15,914 nt of DNA from Gammaproteobacteria bacterium. GTDB lineage: Bacteria > Pseudomonadota > Gammaproteobacteria > Pseudomonadales > Pseudohongiellaceae. The stretch is from contig PWQG01000375.1 in assembly GCA_003556835.1 (NCBI GenBank), forward strand, positions 1 through 15,914, read 5' to 3'. Positions within the stretch are counted from its first letter, which is position 1. Each line of letters starts with the position of its first letter. Below are positions 5,415-13,514 of the stretch, one piece after another. A program made the position numbers and the translations under genes. A model generated the notes under the pieces. It was not told where the DNA came from and did no database searches. It saw only the letters and a list, made by a program, of their open reading frames with translations.

Positions 5415-8065
5415 GATCGAATCTCCTCGACGCATCGGAAGCCCACCACGTTACTGCGGCCGCCGAGCCGGTACGCGGCCTTAGAGTGGGTCCGAGCCCC
5501 ACGAATTGGGTTGTCGTACGAACCACCGCAGATGACGGCTCGGCCAACATGTAGATCCACAGTGCTCGTCCACTCCCAGACATTGCCCGTCATCCCGACG
5601 GCGCCAAAAGGTGAGGTGTTGTTCTCCGCAAACCGATCAACCGGCACCGTACGCGCCTCCCTGAGGCCGCCGGTGTCTATCTCCCGCTTCCATTCCTCGT
5701 AGCTGAGTAGGGGGCGCCCCGCCCAATAGTCAGCGGTATTGGCCGACTCAACCCTTGGTTCCTCCCCCCAGGGGAACGTGCGTCCATCAACGCCTCTGGC
5801 AGCGACTTCCCATTCGACGCCATTCGGAAGGCGCATGCCGCGCCAGGCTGCGTAGGCGTGGGCTGACCAGAATGTCACATTGGTTGCTGGATAATCCAGG
5901 AAACAGTCATCCTCGTAGTAGCCGGGTGGAGCACGCTCGTGCAAGGGCTCGTGGTCGATATTGTCCGGCTGGGCAGGGTGCTGGTAGGGCCGCACGTTGC
6001 CACCGCGGGCGGCCTCGAGGAATTCGAGGTACTCCCGAACGGTAACGGGATGCGCCGCGATTCGAAATGGGCGCATGACCTGGTGCACGCGGAGGCCGTC
6101 GCTGGGGCCGACCAGGTACCGACCGGGCTGTACGATGCCGGACATGTCGACGTCGTCTACCGGATCAATTTGGTAAAGAAATTGCCGCGTCTGTTCGGTT
6201 ATCAGCACTGAAGAGTGATCGGGAAAGCCTCCTGTGAGATATTTGGCTGCCAGGTACTCCTGGAACGAGCGGTGCCGGAAGCGTATCAACCCAGTCGTAC
6301 TGTCTCGGAGGAAGAGATGGTGCAGCGCGGGACGGCCTCGCTGCAGGGTGCCCTCGATGAAAGCAGGACCGAAGTGGTCAAAGAGCTCGGCAACCGTGAA
6401 CGACTGCCGGCCTGTCAAGAAAGCGGCTCCAAAGTACTCGACGAGCCGTTCCCTCGAGATTTCCGTCTCGTCCAGTCCCTGTGTGACGTATGCGGCGGTC
6501 AGTCCTGTTGTCCGCCGGGCTGAGCTCCATGACGGATCGAGATCCAGTCCGGTTGCTTGTTTCATCCGCACATCTAACGGAGTGCCGAGGGAACGGACGC
6601 CGTTATTGTCCTCAACGAGTACCGGAGACAGCTTTAGCACCCGGAAATTCGGCAGCGACAGAGGATCGATGCCAGCCGACTGCACCTCTTGGTTTACCTT
6701 CTCCGATGTGAGTGCCTCGCGATCCAGTAGCTGGCGCGTGTACGGCGTGTCCTCCAGGAAGGCAACCCGCGTTGTAGCGATAACCTGCGACTCGACTGAT
6801 AGGAGTTCAGCGATGGCGGAAAAGACTTCCATGAATTCCTCGAAGGTCCCGCTCGGACACGCTTCGTCTAGGCCATCGAAGATGTTGAAGACACGGCCTG
6901 ACCGCGAGAGATAGGCGTACAGCGGGTAGACAAGGTGTCGGGGCACAGAGAAGTAGTCGGCGACTGTATCGCCCAGATACTCTGGAAGGGTCCGGTCCGG
7001 TGGCTTGCCCCCGAGGTCGAACAGGAAGACGATCCGACCTCGTCCGTGGTGCAGCGCTGAACGGAATAGCCTTCGGACCTGGCTTGTCTTACCTGCCCCC
7101 GGCTTGCCGATCACCAGGAGATTGCCCTCCCCTTCGAGGTAGGTGTCGGCGATGAGTTCCTCCGCGTCGTCGACCGTCGTGATGGAGAAGCTCGTGGTCG
7201 CGCGGTTGAGTTCCAGCAACTCACCTTCTGCGTGGATTGGGGCAAGATCGTCGTCACCGGCCTGCAGCGCCGTGCGTCGGTAGGCGTTAAAATCCAGGAA
7301 GCGGCCCGCCAGTGAGTCGAACGGCACGATCGCTGCATCGTTCCAGCCACCGGGCAGGTCCAGCGACTTTCCCCGCCGTGCTCCAGCAGCGACGGCAACC
7401 AAGCGCGTGACCTTTGGGACACGCGACTTCAATAGCCGTTCTTCGGTTCCCAGAATCTCGCCCAGTTCCTCGATGCGCTCCGACACGACAAGCTCGACCA
7501 AGTCCGCTCGGAGCCCTCGCTGCCGGCTGTATAGTTGATAAGCAGTGTGTTCCGAGAGGTTGACCCGCTCCTCCAGTCGATAGCCGAGCACTGAGTACAG
7601 GCCTGCAGCGAACCTCACTTGCTCGGAGAGGCGTGGGCTGAGATCCGGTTCGTTTGGCGACGACGCCTGGTAGTTCGCCTCGAACCACTCAAGGACCAGT
7701 CCGAGCCGCCGAAGCACGTCCAGGGCGTCCTCATCGACGACAACGCCGCCGTCGTGACTGGCTCGGTTACGGGTCTGCCCGATCGAGACAATGTGGTCAT
7801 GGATCGTCCTGTCGCGCAGGTGTTCCTTGCAGCCGTTGAGCAGGTCCCGCATCTGCTTGCTAGCGGGATCACCTTTTATTCCGGTCTCACGCCAGATGTG
7901 CTTTAGTAGGGTCTCGACCATGATACCTGCGAGAAGGACGGTGTTCTCCGGGTAACCGTCTCGAAGGCTGCGAACGGGCCTCTCCAGGTCCAGCTGGAGT
8001 CGCTCGGCCACATTGGTGTTCTGGGCGAGTCTTTCCGCAAGCTCATCGAGACGCTTTTCGATCAT
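5411..8065 (-). CDS. HEPN-NACHT-FGE/C-type-lectin-fold STAND protein, putative defence sensor-effector
   Basis: This 884-residue protein has three recognisable modules. Residues about 40-135 form a helical HEPN/DUF4145-like domain with RNRASH at 99-104, matching the Rx4H ribonuclease motif. Residues about 150-270 are unassigned. The NACHT-type NTPase has its P-loop at GKPGAGKT (320-327), Walker B FDGLDEA (396-402), a sensor arginine in TTR (431-433) and the helical signature RHRSFQEYLAA (597-607). Residues about 648-880 form a formylglycine-generating-enzyme/sulfatase-modifying fold: FPWGEE (764-769), GMTGNVWEWT (824-833), GGSYDN (847-852), GFRCV (875-879). The catalytic cysteine pair of true FGE enzymes is not seen, so this end is probably a binding sensor. 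The expected logic is target binding, NTP-driven assembly, then HEPN RNase action; that is inferred from STAND families. It overlaps the methyltransferase stop (ATGA at 8062-8065). Confidence 0.88.
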   Translation of the reverse strand: MIEKRLDELAERLAQNTNVAERLQLDLERPVRSLRDGYPENTVLLAGIMVETLLKHIWRETGIKGDPASKQMRDLLNGCKEHLRDRTIHDHIVSIGQTRNRASHDGGVVVDEDALDVLRRLGLVLEWFEANYQASSPNEPDLSPRLSEQVRFAAGLYSVLGYRLEERVNLSEHTAYQLYSRQRGLRADLVELVVSERIEELGEILGTEERLLKSRVPKVTRLVAVAAGARRGKSLDLPGGWNDAAIVPFDSLAGRFLDFNAYRRTALQAGDDDLAPIHAEGELLELNRATTSFSITTVDDAEELIADTYLEGEGNLLVIGKPGAGKTSQVRRLFRSALHHGRGRIVFLFDLGGKPPDRTLPEYLGDTVADYFSVPRHLVYPLYAYLSRSGRVFNIFDGLDEACPSGTFEEFMEVFSAIAELLSVESQVIATTRVAFLEDTPYTRQLLDREALTSEKVNQEVQSAGIDPLSLPNFRVLKLSPVLVEDNNGVRSLGTPLDVRMKQATGLDLDPSWSSARRTTGLTAAYVTQGLDETEISRERLVEYFGAAFLTGRQSFTVAELFDHFGPAFIEGTLQRGRPALHHLFLRDSTTGLIRFRHRSFQEYLAAKYLTGGFPDHSSVLITEQTRQFLYQIDPVDDVDMSGIVQPGRYLVGPSDGLRVHQVMRPFRIAAHPVTVREYLEFLEAARGGNVRPYQHPAQPDNIDHEPLHERAPPGYYEDDCFLDYPATNVTFWSAHAYAAWRGMRLPNGVEWEVAARGVDGRTFPWGEEPRVESANTADYWAGRPLLSYEEWKREIDTGGLREARTVPVDRFAENNTSPFGAVGMTGNVWEWTSTVDLHVGRAVICGGSYDNPIRGARTHSKAAYRLGGRSNVVGFRCVEEIRS

Positions 8066-8805
8066 GTAGCCACCAGTCCCGAGACGTAGACGAATCGATC
8101 CGGGACCACGATGGGGTCCACGGTGATGTTCCGGGCCATTTCAGCGACTCCGGCGGCAAGTTCCTCGTCGTTGAACTCGCTGAGCACTGACATGTACCGT
8201 TGACGCGTCATCTGCAAGTACCTCGCTTTCGATACCTCGTAATTGATCGTCCGCTGTTCGACGGACACCGAAAGGCCGGTCCGCTCCATGGCAGCCACGA
8301 CCTCATCGTAGTGCGGCTGGAGTTCTTCGTACCTCCTGAGGGCCGCCCCGAACAGAGGGTAGTCAATGGTTGGCGGCAGCATGATGACTAAAATACGGCC
8401 GTGAGCCGCCAAGTTTCCTCTGAGCGCGTCGAGAGCAGCGTGCAGGTCGCCGAAGTGGTGCACTACCTCCTTTAGTAGGATCCGGTCGATCGACGAATCA
8501 CATTCCTGAGCAAACGCATCAGCAGTGGCTTGTATAGGGCATATCCCTGGCTCGTCACCGAGGTTTTTGAGCATGGCTGGCGCTGGGTCGACGACTAGAA
8601 TTGGAGCGTACGGCTGCACACGGTCACGAATGCGGCGTGCGTACAGCCCAGTGCCACCCCCAACGTCTGCAAGAACATGATCAGAACATATCTCGAGAAC
8701 ATCGATTATGTTGCTGGTCATCTCGTCGATGTACTCGTCGCTGTAGGTCCACAACTCGTCGTAGGACGCAGCGATCGACTCGTAGTGAACATCAGTAGAC
8801 GTCAC
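8062..8805 (-). CDS. Class I SAM-dependent methyltransferase, first gene of STAND operon
   Basis: This 247-residue protein has the standard Rossmann methyltransferase motifs. Motif I is LADVGGGTGLY (45-55), the acidic end of strand 2 is VVDPAPAML (71-79), and KEVVHHFGD (112-120) resembles the UbiE/Methyltransf_11-like group that often acts on small molecules. No DNA-methylase catalytic motif (NPPY, PCQ) is seen, so a restriction-modification role is unlikely. The start is GTG at 8805 with AGGAG (8811-8815) 5 nt upstream. The stop overlaps the start of the HEPN-NACHT-FGE gene in an ATGA, which implies a fixed stoichiometric partnership. The substrate is unknown: it could modify the partner protein, an RNA or a small molecule used as a self mark. 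It is the only candidate promoter-proximal gene of the operon. Confidence 0.85.
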   Translation of the reverse strand: MTSTDVHYESIAASYDELWTYSDEYIDEMTSNIIDVLEICSDHVLADVGGGTGLYARRIRDRVQPYAPILVVDPAPAMLKNLGDEPGICPIQATADAFAQECDSSIDRILLKEVVHHFGDLHAALDALRGNLAAHGRILVIMLPPTIDYPLFGAALRRYEELQPHYDEVVAAMERTGLSVSVEQRTINYEVSKARYLQMTRQRYMSVLSEFNDEELAAGVAEMARNITVDPIVVPDRFVYVSGLVAT

Positions 8806-9213
8806 AACAGCTCCTAGTCACAGTGTACCGAGCATAATCGATGCCTAACAACCCGCGACAGCTCACCAAGCCTAACGATGGAACGTGCCTTGAGTGCACG
8901 AGGAGCGCATATGTTGTTCGGCACGAGTTCAATGCAGAAAGAGTGGCCGTCACCAACGCCATAAACGGGTCGCTGCAAGACAGCCTTGAGTGCATTTCCA
9001 TAACCCAACCACGCTCCTTAGTCTTGAATCCTATCATAATTCAGTGGTTGACAAATTCGCTTTTACCGCACTTTTTGTGAGCTGAAAAGCGTCGAATTCT
9101 ATAGTCTTTCTATTTGAATTGACTCACTAGAATTGAATAAGCCTGGGCGCCAACCTGTCACACCGAGGTCCAGCCATAACTAAAGTCTTCAGCATGCCCT
9201 ACCAAGCCAATAC
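8806..9213. other. 408-bp intergenic region between methyltransferase and AT-rich HEPN genes
   Basis: It holds no convincing gene; the short frames here lack ribosome sites. GCCTTGAGTGCA occurs twice in direct orientation (8887-8898 and 8983-8994). From about 9010 the sequence turns AT-rich, marking the edge of the AT-rich gene to the right. A possible -10 (TATGAT, or the overlapping TAGGAT) for the methyltransferase operon lies on the minus strand near 9029-9039, but its -35 is poor. No terminator hairpin for the HEPN gene was found. Confidence 0.5.
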
Positions 9214-11157
9214 CTATGAGCGTTTTTGTAACAACGTGCTAATTATAGATTCGAATGTCCGCTTAAGATCATCATTATTTTCCAATACTTTATGTCGCGG
9301 GACGTGAATGAAATAGACATCGCACCTTCGCTCAAAAACGTTAGTCCAATGGAGGCCGCAATAATAGGCCTCTTCGCATAAATAAGCTCCCGCATCGTCC
9401 GACAAGACAGCAGAGCTCGAATCAAAATTCAGTTCTCCAACATAGCTTGGTGCCGAATAATGCGTAGGGCCGTTAAACGAATATGGCACGCTGTTGCCAG
9501 ACCGACCCAGTTCGTCCAAGCTTTCACTACGTCGTCGTGAAGCGCCTCGTTCAACGCGCAGAACGTCTCCGTCATATTCGCCTAACATAATAATCTGCTC
9601 ATAGTCATTCAAATAAATTTCCGATCTTAGCATTTGACTGGGATAGCCCCAAACTACAGGAAGCCTTCTAAACGCGATACCAAATGTCTGATTTATTTCT
9701 TCAAAGAACTGCGAACACTGTTTGATTATTATTTCAGATGCATTTTCTGTTTTGTTATTGAATGGCGAAAAATAGGTAATTAGAAGTTTAGATTGGGATG
9801 TAACGGGGAGAATTGCGCAATCTTTCTCGATATCCCACTTCTTTAACTCAAAGGCTCCTTGATCTGTACCAATGAAATAATTTCCCTTTATTACCTCCGC
9901 ATCAGCCTGCCCCTGATACGATACTGAGTGGAATACGTCGTAGCTATATTTTTTGGTGAAAGAGATTTTTGCATCTAGGGACATCCAGCCATGAATAAAA
10001 AAAACTTCATAGCCGAACCAATGTTTACCTATCCCTGAGAACGGCTCTATGCCGACGCCATTTCCCTGTTTATCAATGGCGATCATCATATCAACGCTTT
10101 GCTGCAAGAAAAAAATATCTGAGTAGCGATATCTTCCGAAATATGCGTCCGTGACACGAATGTCTTTTTGTAGAGCTATTTTACACAGTTTACGCCAGGC
10201 ATCATGGTGATCTAATATAGGAAATGCTTTTCGGACATTAATCTTTTTAGCTAGCGGAATACCAAACATGGCGCTAACAGGGTCGCACTCAGAGATGCGG
10301 AGGTCGACCCCCTTAGAAATCACGGACGTCGTTACGTTTCTGAACTTTACATCTAAGAGGTCTCCGTTGAAATCGAATTTGCTTTCTAGCTGGAAGATTG
10401 ACCGATCACTCCTACCTGATATCAACATAAGAGGGAATAGAGGAAGAACCAGCGCGCCTTTTTCAGTTTGGTGGATTTGGAAGATCCACGTCGGGTCTAC
10501 AGGAATGGCTTGATTAGCAATGATCGACGAAAGTGTAAAGTTTGGCTTGCCGTAGTATCTGACTATTCTGTTAATGTAGTAATTCTGTTTTCCTAGGAAC
10601 TCCGAGGAGTCAAGTGAATAGAAACGTTCCGTTGGCGTAGTCATCCAGTTTATAAGGTCTATATAGTCGTCCACGTAAGAGGCTACCTCGTGATAGCCAT
10701 CTTCGCTGCGCATTGCATCGGATACTCTGTGCGAGTGAACGATTGAGTTTCGTATTTTTATTATGGCCTCTATATTTTTAAGCTTAGACTCGATCATCCC
10801 AGTCACCTTGCTGGAAAGACCGAGCATTTCCGGATTGACCTGTGCGCAATTCTTCATTTCCCGGATAAGCTTTAATCCTTGTCGAATAGCCGCGACTCTG
10901 GTCCCGTCGCTAGATGGCTTATGCCAAGCTTTCTTAATAAGCTGCTCAAGGTCCTTTGGATTAACATTGCTCCAAGGGCAGCAATTCACTAGAACCGCTA
11001 CTATTTTTACAAGGAGCAGATTAATCACGGCGCTGTTAAGTTCGGATAGCGCTTCTCGTCTTTCCGAATAACTAGAACACGACTTTAGTTTATTTGTAAT
11101 TTCGGAAATCGGAAATGGACCATATACTCTGATCTGTTCAATATTCAAGGTATACAC
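9214..11157 (-). CDS. AT-rich gene for a large protein with N-terminal HEPN-like motif
   Basis: I recognise no named family for this 647-residue protein. The first ~165 residues are helical and contain KIRNSIVHSH, where RNSIVH (136-141) fits the RNxxxH active site of HEPN ribonucleases. The remaining ~480 residues are mixed strand/helix with many aromatic residues and no P-loop or nuclease motif that I can see. HEPN domains with large sensor regions occur in abortive-infection proteins such as the ApeA type, so a phage-triggered RNase is a fair hypothesis. The start is GTG at 11157, without a strong ribosome site. Base and codon use are strikingly AT-rich against GC-rich neighbours on both sides, which points to recent transfer. 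It may be read from the promoter at 11885-11913 through the lipoprotein gene. The HEPN call rests on one motif plus helical context. Confidence 0.65.
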   Translation of the reverse strand: MYTLNIEQIRVYGPFPISEITNKLKSCSSYSERREALSELNSAVINLLLVKIVAVLVNCCPWSNVNPKDLEQLIKKAWHKPSSDGTRVAAIRQGLKLIREMKNCAQVNPEMLGLSSKVTGMIESKLKNIEAIIKIRNSIVHSHRVSDAMRSEDGYHEVASYVDDYIDLINWMTTPTERFYSLDSSEFLGKQNYYINRIVRYYGKPNFTLSSIIANQAIPVDPTWIFQIHQTEKGALVLPLFPLMLISGRSDRSIFQLESKFDFNGDLLDVKFRNVTTSVISKGVDLRISECDPVSAMFGIPLAKKINVRKAFPILDHHDAWRKLCKIALQKDIRVTDAYFGRYRYSDIFFLQQSVDMMIAIDKQGNGVGIEPFSGIGKHWFGYEVFFIHGWMSLDAKISFTKKYSYDVFHSVSYQGQADAEVIKGNYFIGTDQGAFELKKWDIEKDCAILPVTSQSKLLITYFSPFNNKTENASEIIIKQCSQFFEEINQTFGIAFRRLPVVWGYPSQMLRSEIYLNDYEQIIMLGEYDGDVLRVERGASRRRSESLDELGRSGNSVPYSFNGPTHYSAPSYVGELNFDSSSAVLSDDAGAYLCEEAYYCGLHWTNVFERRCDVYFIHVPRHKVLENNDDLKRTFESIISTLLQKRS

Positions 11158-11246
11158 TCTTGCTTTGCTCTTAAATCGCTGTCGATAAAAGTTTCACACT
11201 TCAATATGCTAGCCTGCAACCAGGCTCCTACGCTTTGGTCATTCAT
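11145..11246 (-). CDS. 33-codon open frame between lipoprotein and HEPN genes
   Basis: An ATG at 11246, 2 nt after the lipoprotein stop and preceded by GAGG about 9 nt upstream, opens a 33-residue frame (MNDQSVGAWLQASILKCETF at its start). It ends at 11145, overlapping the GTG start of the HEPN gene by 13 nt. It could be a short coupling peptide that delivers ribosomes to the weak HEPN start, or the leftover 5' end of a gene cut by the AT-rich insertion. There is no recognisable domain and chance cannot be excluded. Confidence 0.3.
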   Translation of the reverse strand: MNDQSVGAWLQASILKCETFIDSDLRAKQECIP

Positions 11247-11248
11247 GT

Positions 11249-11821
11249 TCACAACCTCACCGGACAAATCGCCCAGTCGGTGTCCGGCGCGCCGCGGAAT
11301 TTCAGCGCGGCCATGCGAATAGTTCGCTCCAGGCCGTAGTTGCCCAGGTGCGGGCCGAAGGCGTGTAGGTGGATTTCTACCGTGCGGCGTGCGATGCGCG
11401 CGGTGGTGAATCGGGGTTCGGGCCAGGCTCTTGCGTCGAAGTTGACGTCGTAGGGATACTGGTTGGCGATGCCGGTCGGGACGGTGGTTTTCCAGAGGCC
11501 GTCCTCGACCAGCAGCGGGGTGCGCATTCGGGTGGCTTCCCATTCGCCGTCGGCGTAGCCGGCGGCAACGGCGCGGATAACCGGGCCGATCTGGCTGGAG
11601 AAGATCAGCCGGCGTTCGATCCACAGTCGCGAGCCGATACGCTCGGCGCCCAGGGGCACGTCGGAGTGGAAGTAGCCGCGAACATTTGAGCAAGAGGGAA
11701 GCGCCGAGCGTTGGCCGAGGCCGGCGCAGGCGGTGATCATGAGCACAACAACGACAGCGAGCAGAATCGTGCGCGCCCCAGCGGGCCGGTGACTGCACAC
11801 GCAGCAGGGTCGTTTCAACAC
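11249..11821 (-). CDS. Putative lipoprotein of unknown function
   Basis: The protein carries a hydrophobic stretch ILLAVVVVLMITAC ending in a plausible lipobox (ITAC), with the lipidated cysteine encoded at 11728-11726. About 159 residues follow. The mature part has two further cysteines (one near its N-terminus, one in the C-terminal WAICPVRL) and no domain I recognise; it is probably periplasmic or outer-membrane attached. The start is uncertain. GTG at 11821 gives a 20-residue lead before the signal core and lies downstream of a good promoter at 11885-11913, so I use it. The frame stays open to an ATG at 11941 that overlaps the stop of the VirD4-like gene (ATGA), but this would put about 60 residues before the signal core. 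No clear ribosome site exists for either. Lipoproteins occur in conjugation clusters, but no other T4SS gene is here. Confidence 0.55.
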   Translation of the reverse strand: MLKRPCCVCSHRPAGARTILLAVVVVLMITACAGLGQRSALPSCSNVRGYFHSDVPLGAERIGSRLWIERRLIFSSQIGPVIRAVAAGYADGEWEATRMRTPLLVEDGLWKTTVPTGIANQYPYDVNFDARAWPEPRFTTARIARRTVEIHLHAFGPHLGNYGLERTIRMAALKFRGAPDTDWAICPVRL

Positions 11822-11884
11822 AATGGCTTGTGGGTCTATCGAGTATATGCCGAGCCCCCTTGGGTATCGTCTCTCTCGGTGCCT

Positions 11885-11913
11885 TTTATAGCAGATGCTC
11901 TTGCCAATCACAA
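11885..11913 (-). promoter_or_regulatory. Sigma-70-type promoter upstream of the lipoprotein gene
   Basis: On the minus strand the -35 is TTGTGA (11913-11908) and the -10 is TATAAA (11890-11885), separated by exactly 17 nt. Transcription would begin near 11878, after the end of the VirD4-like gene and before the lipoprotein signal peptide. This argues against the far-upstream ATG at 11941 as the main start. Confidence 0.5.
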
Positions 11914-11937
11914 AACTGACGGCATGGCGGATCGCAT

Positions 11938-13371
11938 TCATTTCAAATCAAAGTCCCCTTTGAGGATTTGTTCCAGGGTCAGTACCGTGCCTTCGTTGTC
12001 ATCATCGGCAAGGGCGCGCTGGGCACGGTGCCGATCCATTTCCCCTTCGGGCCCGCGCGGCCCGGGTGGTTGGTAAAAGGGATTGTCGTCGTACAGCCCG
12101 TGGAAATGGGGGTCTTTCAGATAGTCGGGTTTCCCAACCACTCGAGGCTGTTTGTGGGCCTCGGCGAGGATCATCTGGTGGCAGGGAAGGGTCAATGGGT
12201 CGATGTCCGAGGGCAGTCGAAGCAGGTGAGCCAGCGATTCGGCCAGCATGTGGGTGGTGGCGCCGAAGGTCTGGATGTAGCGGGTGTTGTTGTAAAGGGT
12301 TTGCCAGTCCGGGTACAGGCGCTGTAGCTGGCTGAGGTCCTGCCAGAAGCTCCAGGTGCGCAGCCCGTAGCCCCTGAGCAGCGTGATCGCGCGTCGCAGC
12401 TGGGGCAGGGTACCCAGTTGCGCGGCCTCGTCGAGAATGAACAGGGTTGGCTTTTCGACCTGGTGGCGCCGTTTGCAGAGCTGATCCATCAGGCAGCCGA
12501 TCCACAGGCGCAGGAAGCGGCCGTGGGTGTCAAGCCTTTCCGGCGGCAAAACCAGGTAGATGCTGATGTCGTCGCCGTCGATGATGCCCTGGACGGGAAG
12601 CTCGGTGTTCATGCTCATCTGGCTGAAACTGTCGCTGCCGAAGGGAGCGAGACCGGCGCGGGCCGTTGACAGGATGCTGGCCATTACCTTCGGTTCGGTT
12701 CCGCTATAGCCGCTGGCTGTCTGACGAACTACCTCACAGTCGCTCTTGATCATTTCCTTGATGGTGAAGCCGAAGTCGTCCATGCTCTGGTTGAACAGAT
12801 AGACGACTTCGTTGATGTTTTTCAGTACCGGAGGGCGCGCGACGACGACGTGCAACGCCACTGCCGCGATCAGGGTCTGGGCGCTGGTTTCCCAGAATGG
12901 GTCGGTCAGAAATGCGTGGCCGGGCATGAGCAGCTCGACCATGGCGCGGGCCTGATCGAACGCATCCGGCCGTGTCGGATCGATCAGTTCCAGCGGATTG
13001 AAGCAGTGTGCCTGGTCCTTGCAGATGCCAAACGGATCGAGCAGGAACACCGACTGGCCCATTTCGCGCCGGCGGCGTGCGGTGACATCGTAGTTTTCGC
13101 CCTTGGGATCGATGACGATGACCGGGCCGTCGTAGCTGAGCAGCGTCGGGATGATCACCGAGCGGCCCTTGCCGGTGCCGGTCGGGGCGATGGTCATCAG
13201 GTGACCTTCGCCGGCATCGGCGATCGGATGAAGCTGGTCGTCAGCTGGGCGATGTGCGCCTGTATGGAAGCCGATGTTCGATGTGTTTCGTTCTGCCCGC
13301 CAGCCCAGAATGGGTTGGGCGGGCGGGCTTACATGATTGGCGGAAAATTCTCTGTTTCGAGGCTGGTTCAT
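11938..13371 (-). CDS. Soluble VirD4/TraG-type coupling ATPase, stand-alone
   Basis: This 477-residue protein belongs to the VirD4/TraG type IV coupling protein family, hexameric ATPases that feed DNA or protein substrates to a type IV secretion channel. Walker A is APTGTGKGRS (62-71), a family signature VIDPKGENY follows at 86-94, then LLDPFG (110-115), and Walker B is LFILDEAAQLG (310-320). The usual N-terminal pair of transmembrane helices is missing: the protein begins MNQPRNREF and reaches the nucleotide site within 60 residues. The start is supported by AGGAG (13379-13383) 7 nt upstream. No relaxase, VirB4 or other channel gene lies in the window, so it is either a remnant of an integrated conjugative element or a specialised soluble form. 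The C-terminal tail is Pro/Gly- then acid-rich. Confidence 0.88.
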   Translation of the reverse strand: MNQPRNREFSANHVSPPAQPILGWRAERNTSNIGFHTGAHRPADDQLHPIADAGEGHLMTIAPTGTGKGRSVIIPTLLSYDGPVIVIDPKGENYDVTARRRREMGQSVFLLDPFGICKDQAHCFNPLELIDPTRPDAFDQARAMVELLMPGHAFLTDPFWETSAQTLIAAVALHVVVARPPVLKNINEVVYLFNQSMDDFGFTIKEMIKSDCEVVRQTASGYSGTEPKVMASILSTARAGLAPFGSDSFSQMSMNTELPVQGIIDGDDISIYLVLPPERLDTHGRFLRLWIGCLMDQLCKRRHQVEKPTLFILDEAAQLGTLPQLRRAITLLRGYGLRTWSFWQDLSQLQRLYPDWQTLYNNTRYIQTFGATTHMLAESLAHLLRLPSDIDPLTLPCHQMILAEAHKQPRVVGKPDYLKDPHFHGLYDDNPFYQPPGPRGPEGEMDRHRAQRALADDDNEGTVLTLEQILKGDFDLK

Positions 13372-13514
13372 TCGCGTGCTCCTGTCCGGGGCAGGGGTTA
13401 AACGCGCAAAGCCGGGATTTTTTCAACTGCCCGCACAGGTGTCAGCCAGCGTGATTAGTGAAAAACATACGGGGTGTACGCGTTATCCAATCAGGCATAC
13501 ACCGGAAGCGAGCA

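Noticed and set aside
5411..8065. Reading the C-terminal domain as an active formylglycine-generating enzyme
   Set aside because: The catalytic cysteine pair is not present after GGSYDN, there is no sulfatase gene nearby, and the fusion to NACHT points to a binding role.
8062..8805. DNA methyltransferase of a restriction-modification system
   Set aside because: It has no NPPY/DPPY or PCQ motif and no specificity or restriction subunit; the motifs fit a UbiE-like methyltransferase.
8843..8876. Two GCCTAAC motifs suggesting an integron attC site
   Set aside because: They are in direct, not inverted, orientation and no matching GTTRRRY core lies at a suitable distance; no integrase is seen.
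8792..9080. Short frames on both strands upstream of the methyltransferase
   Set aside because: They lack ribosome sites and plausible protein character and overlap the likely promoter region.
9046..9080. Plus-strand TTGACA near 9047 as a promoter
   Set aside because: No acceptable -10 lies 16-18 nt downstream and no plus-strand gene follows.
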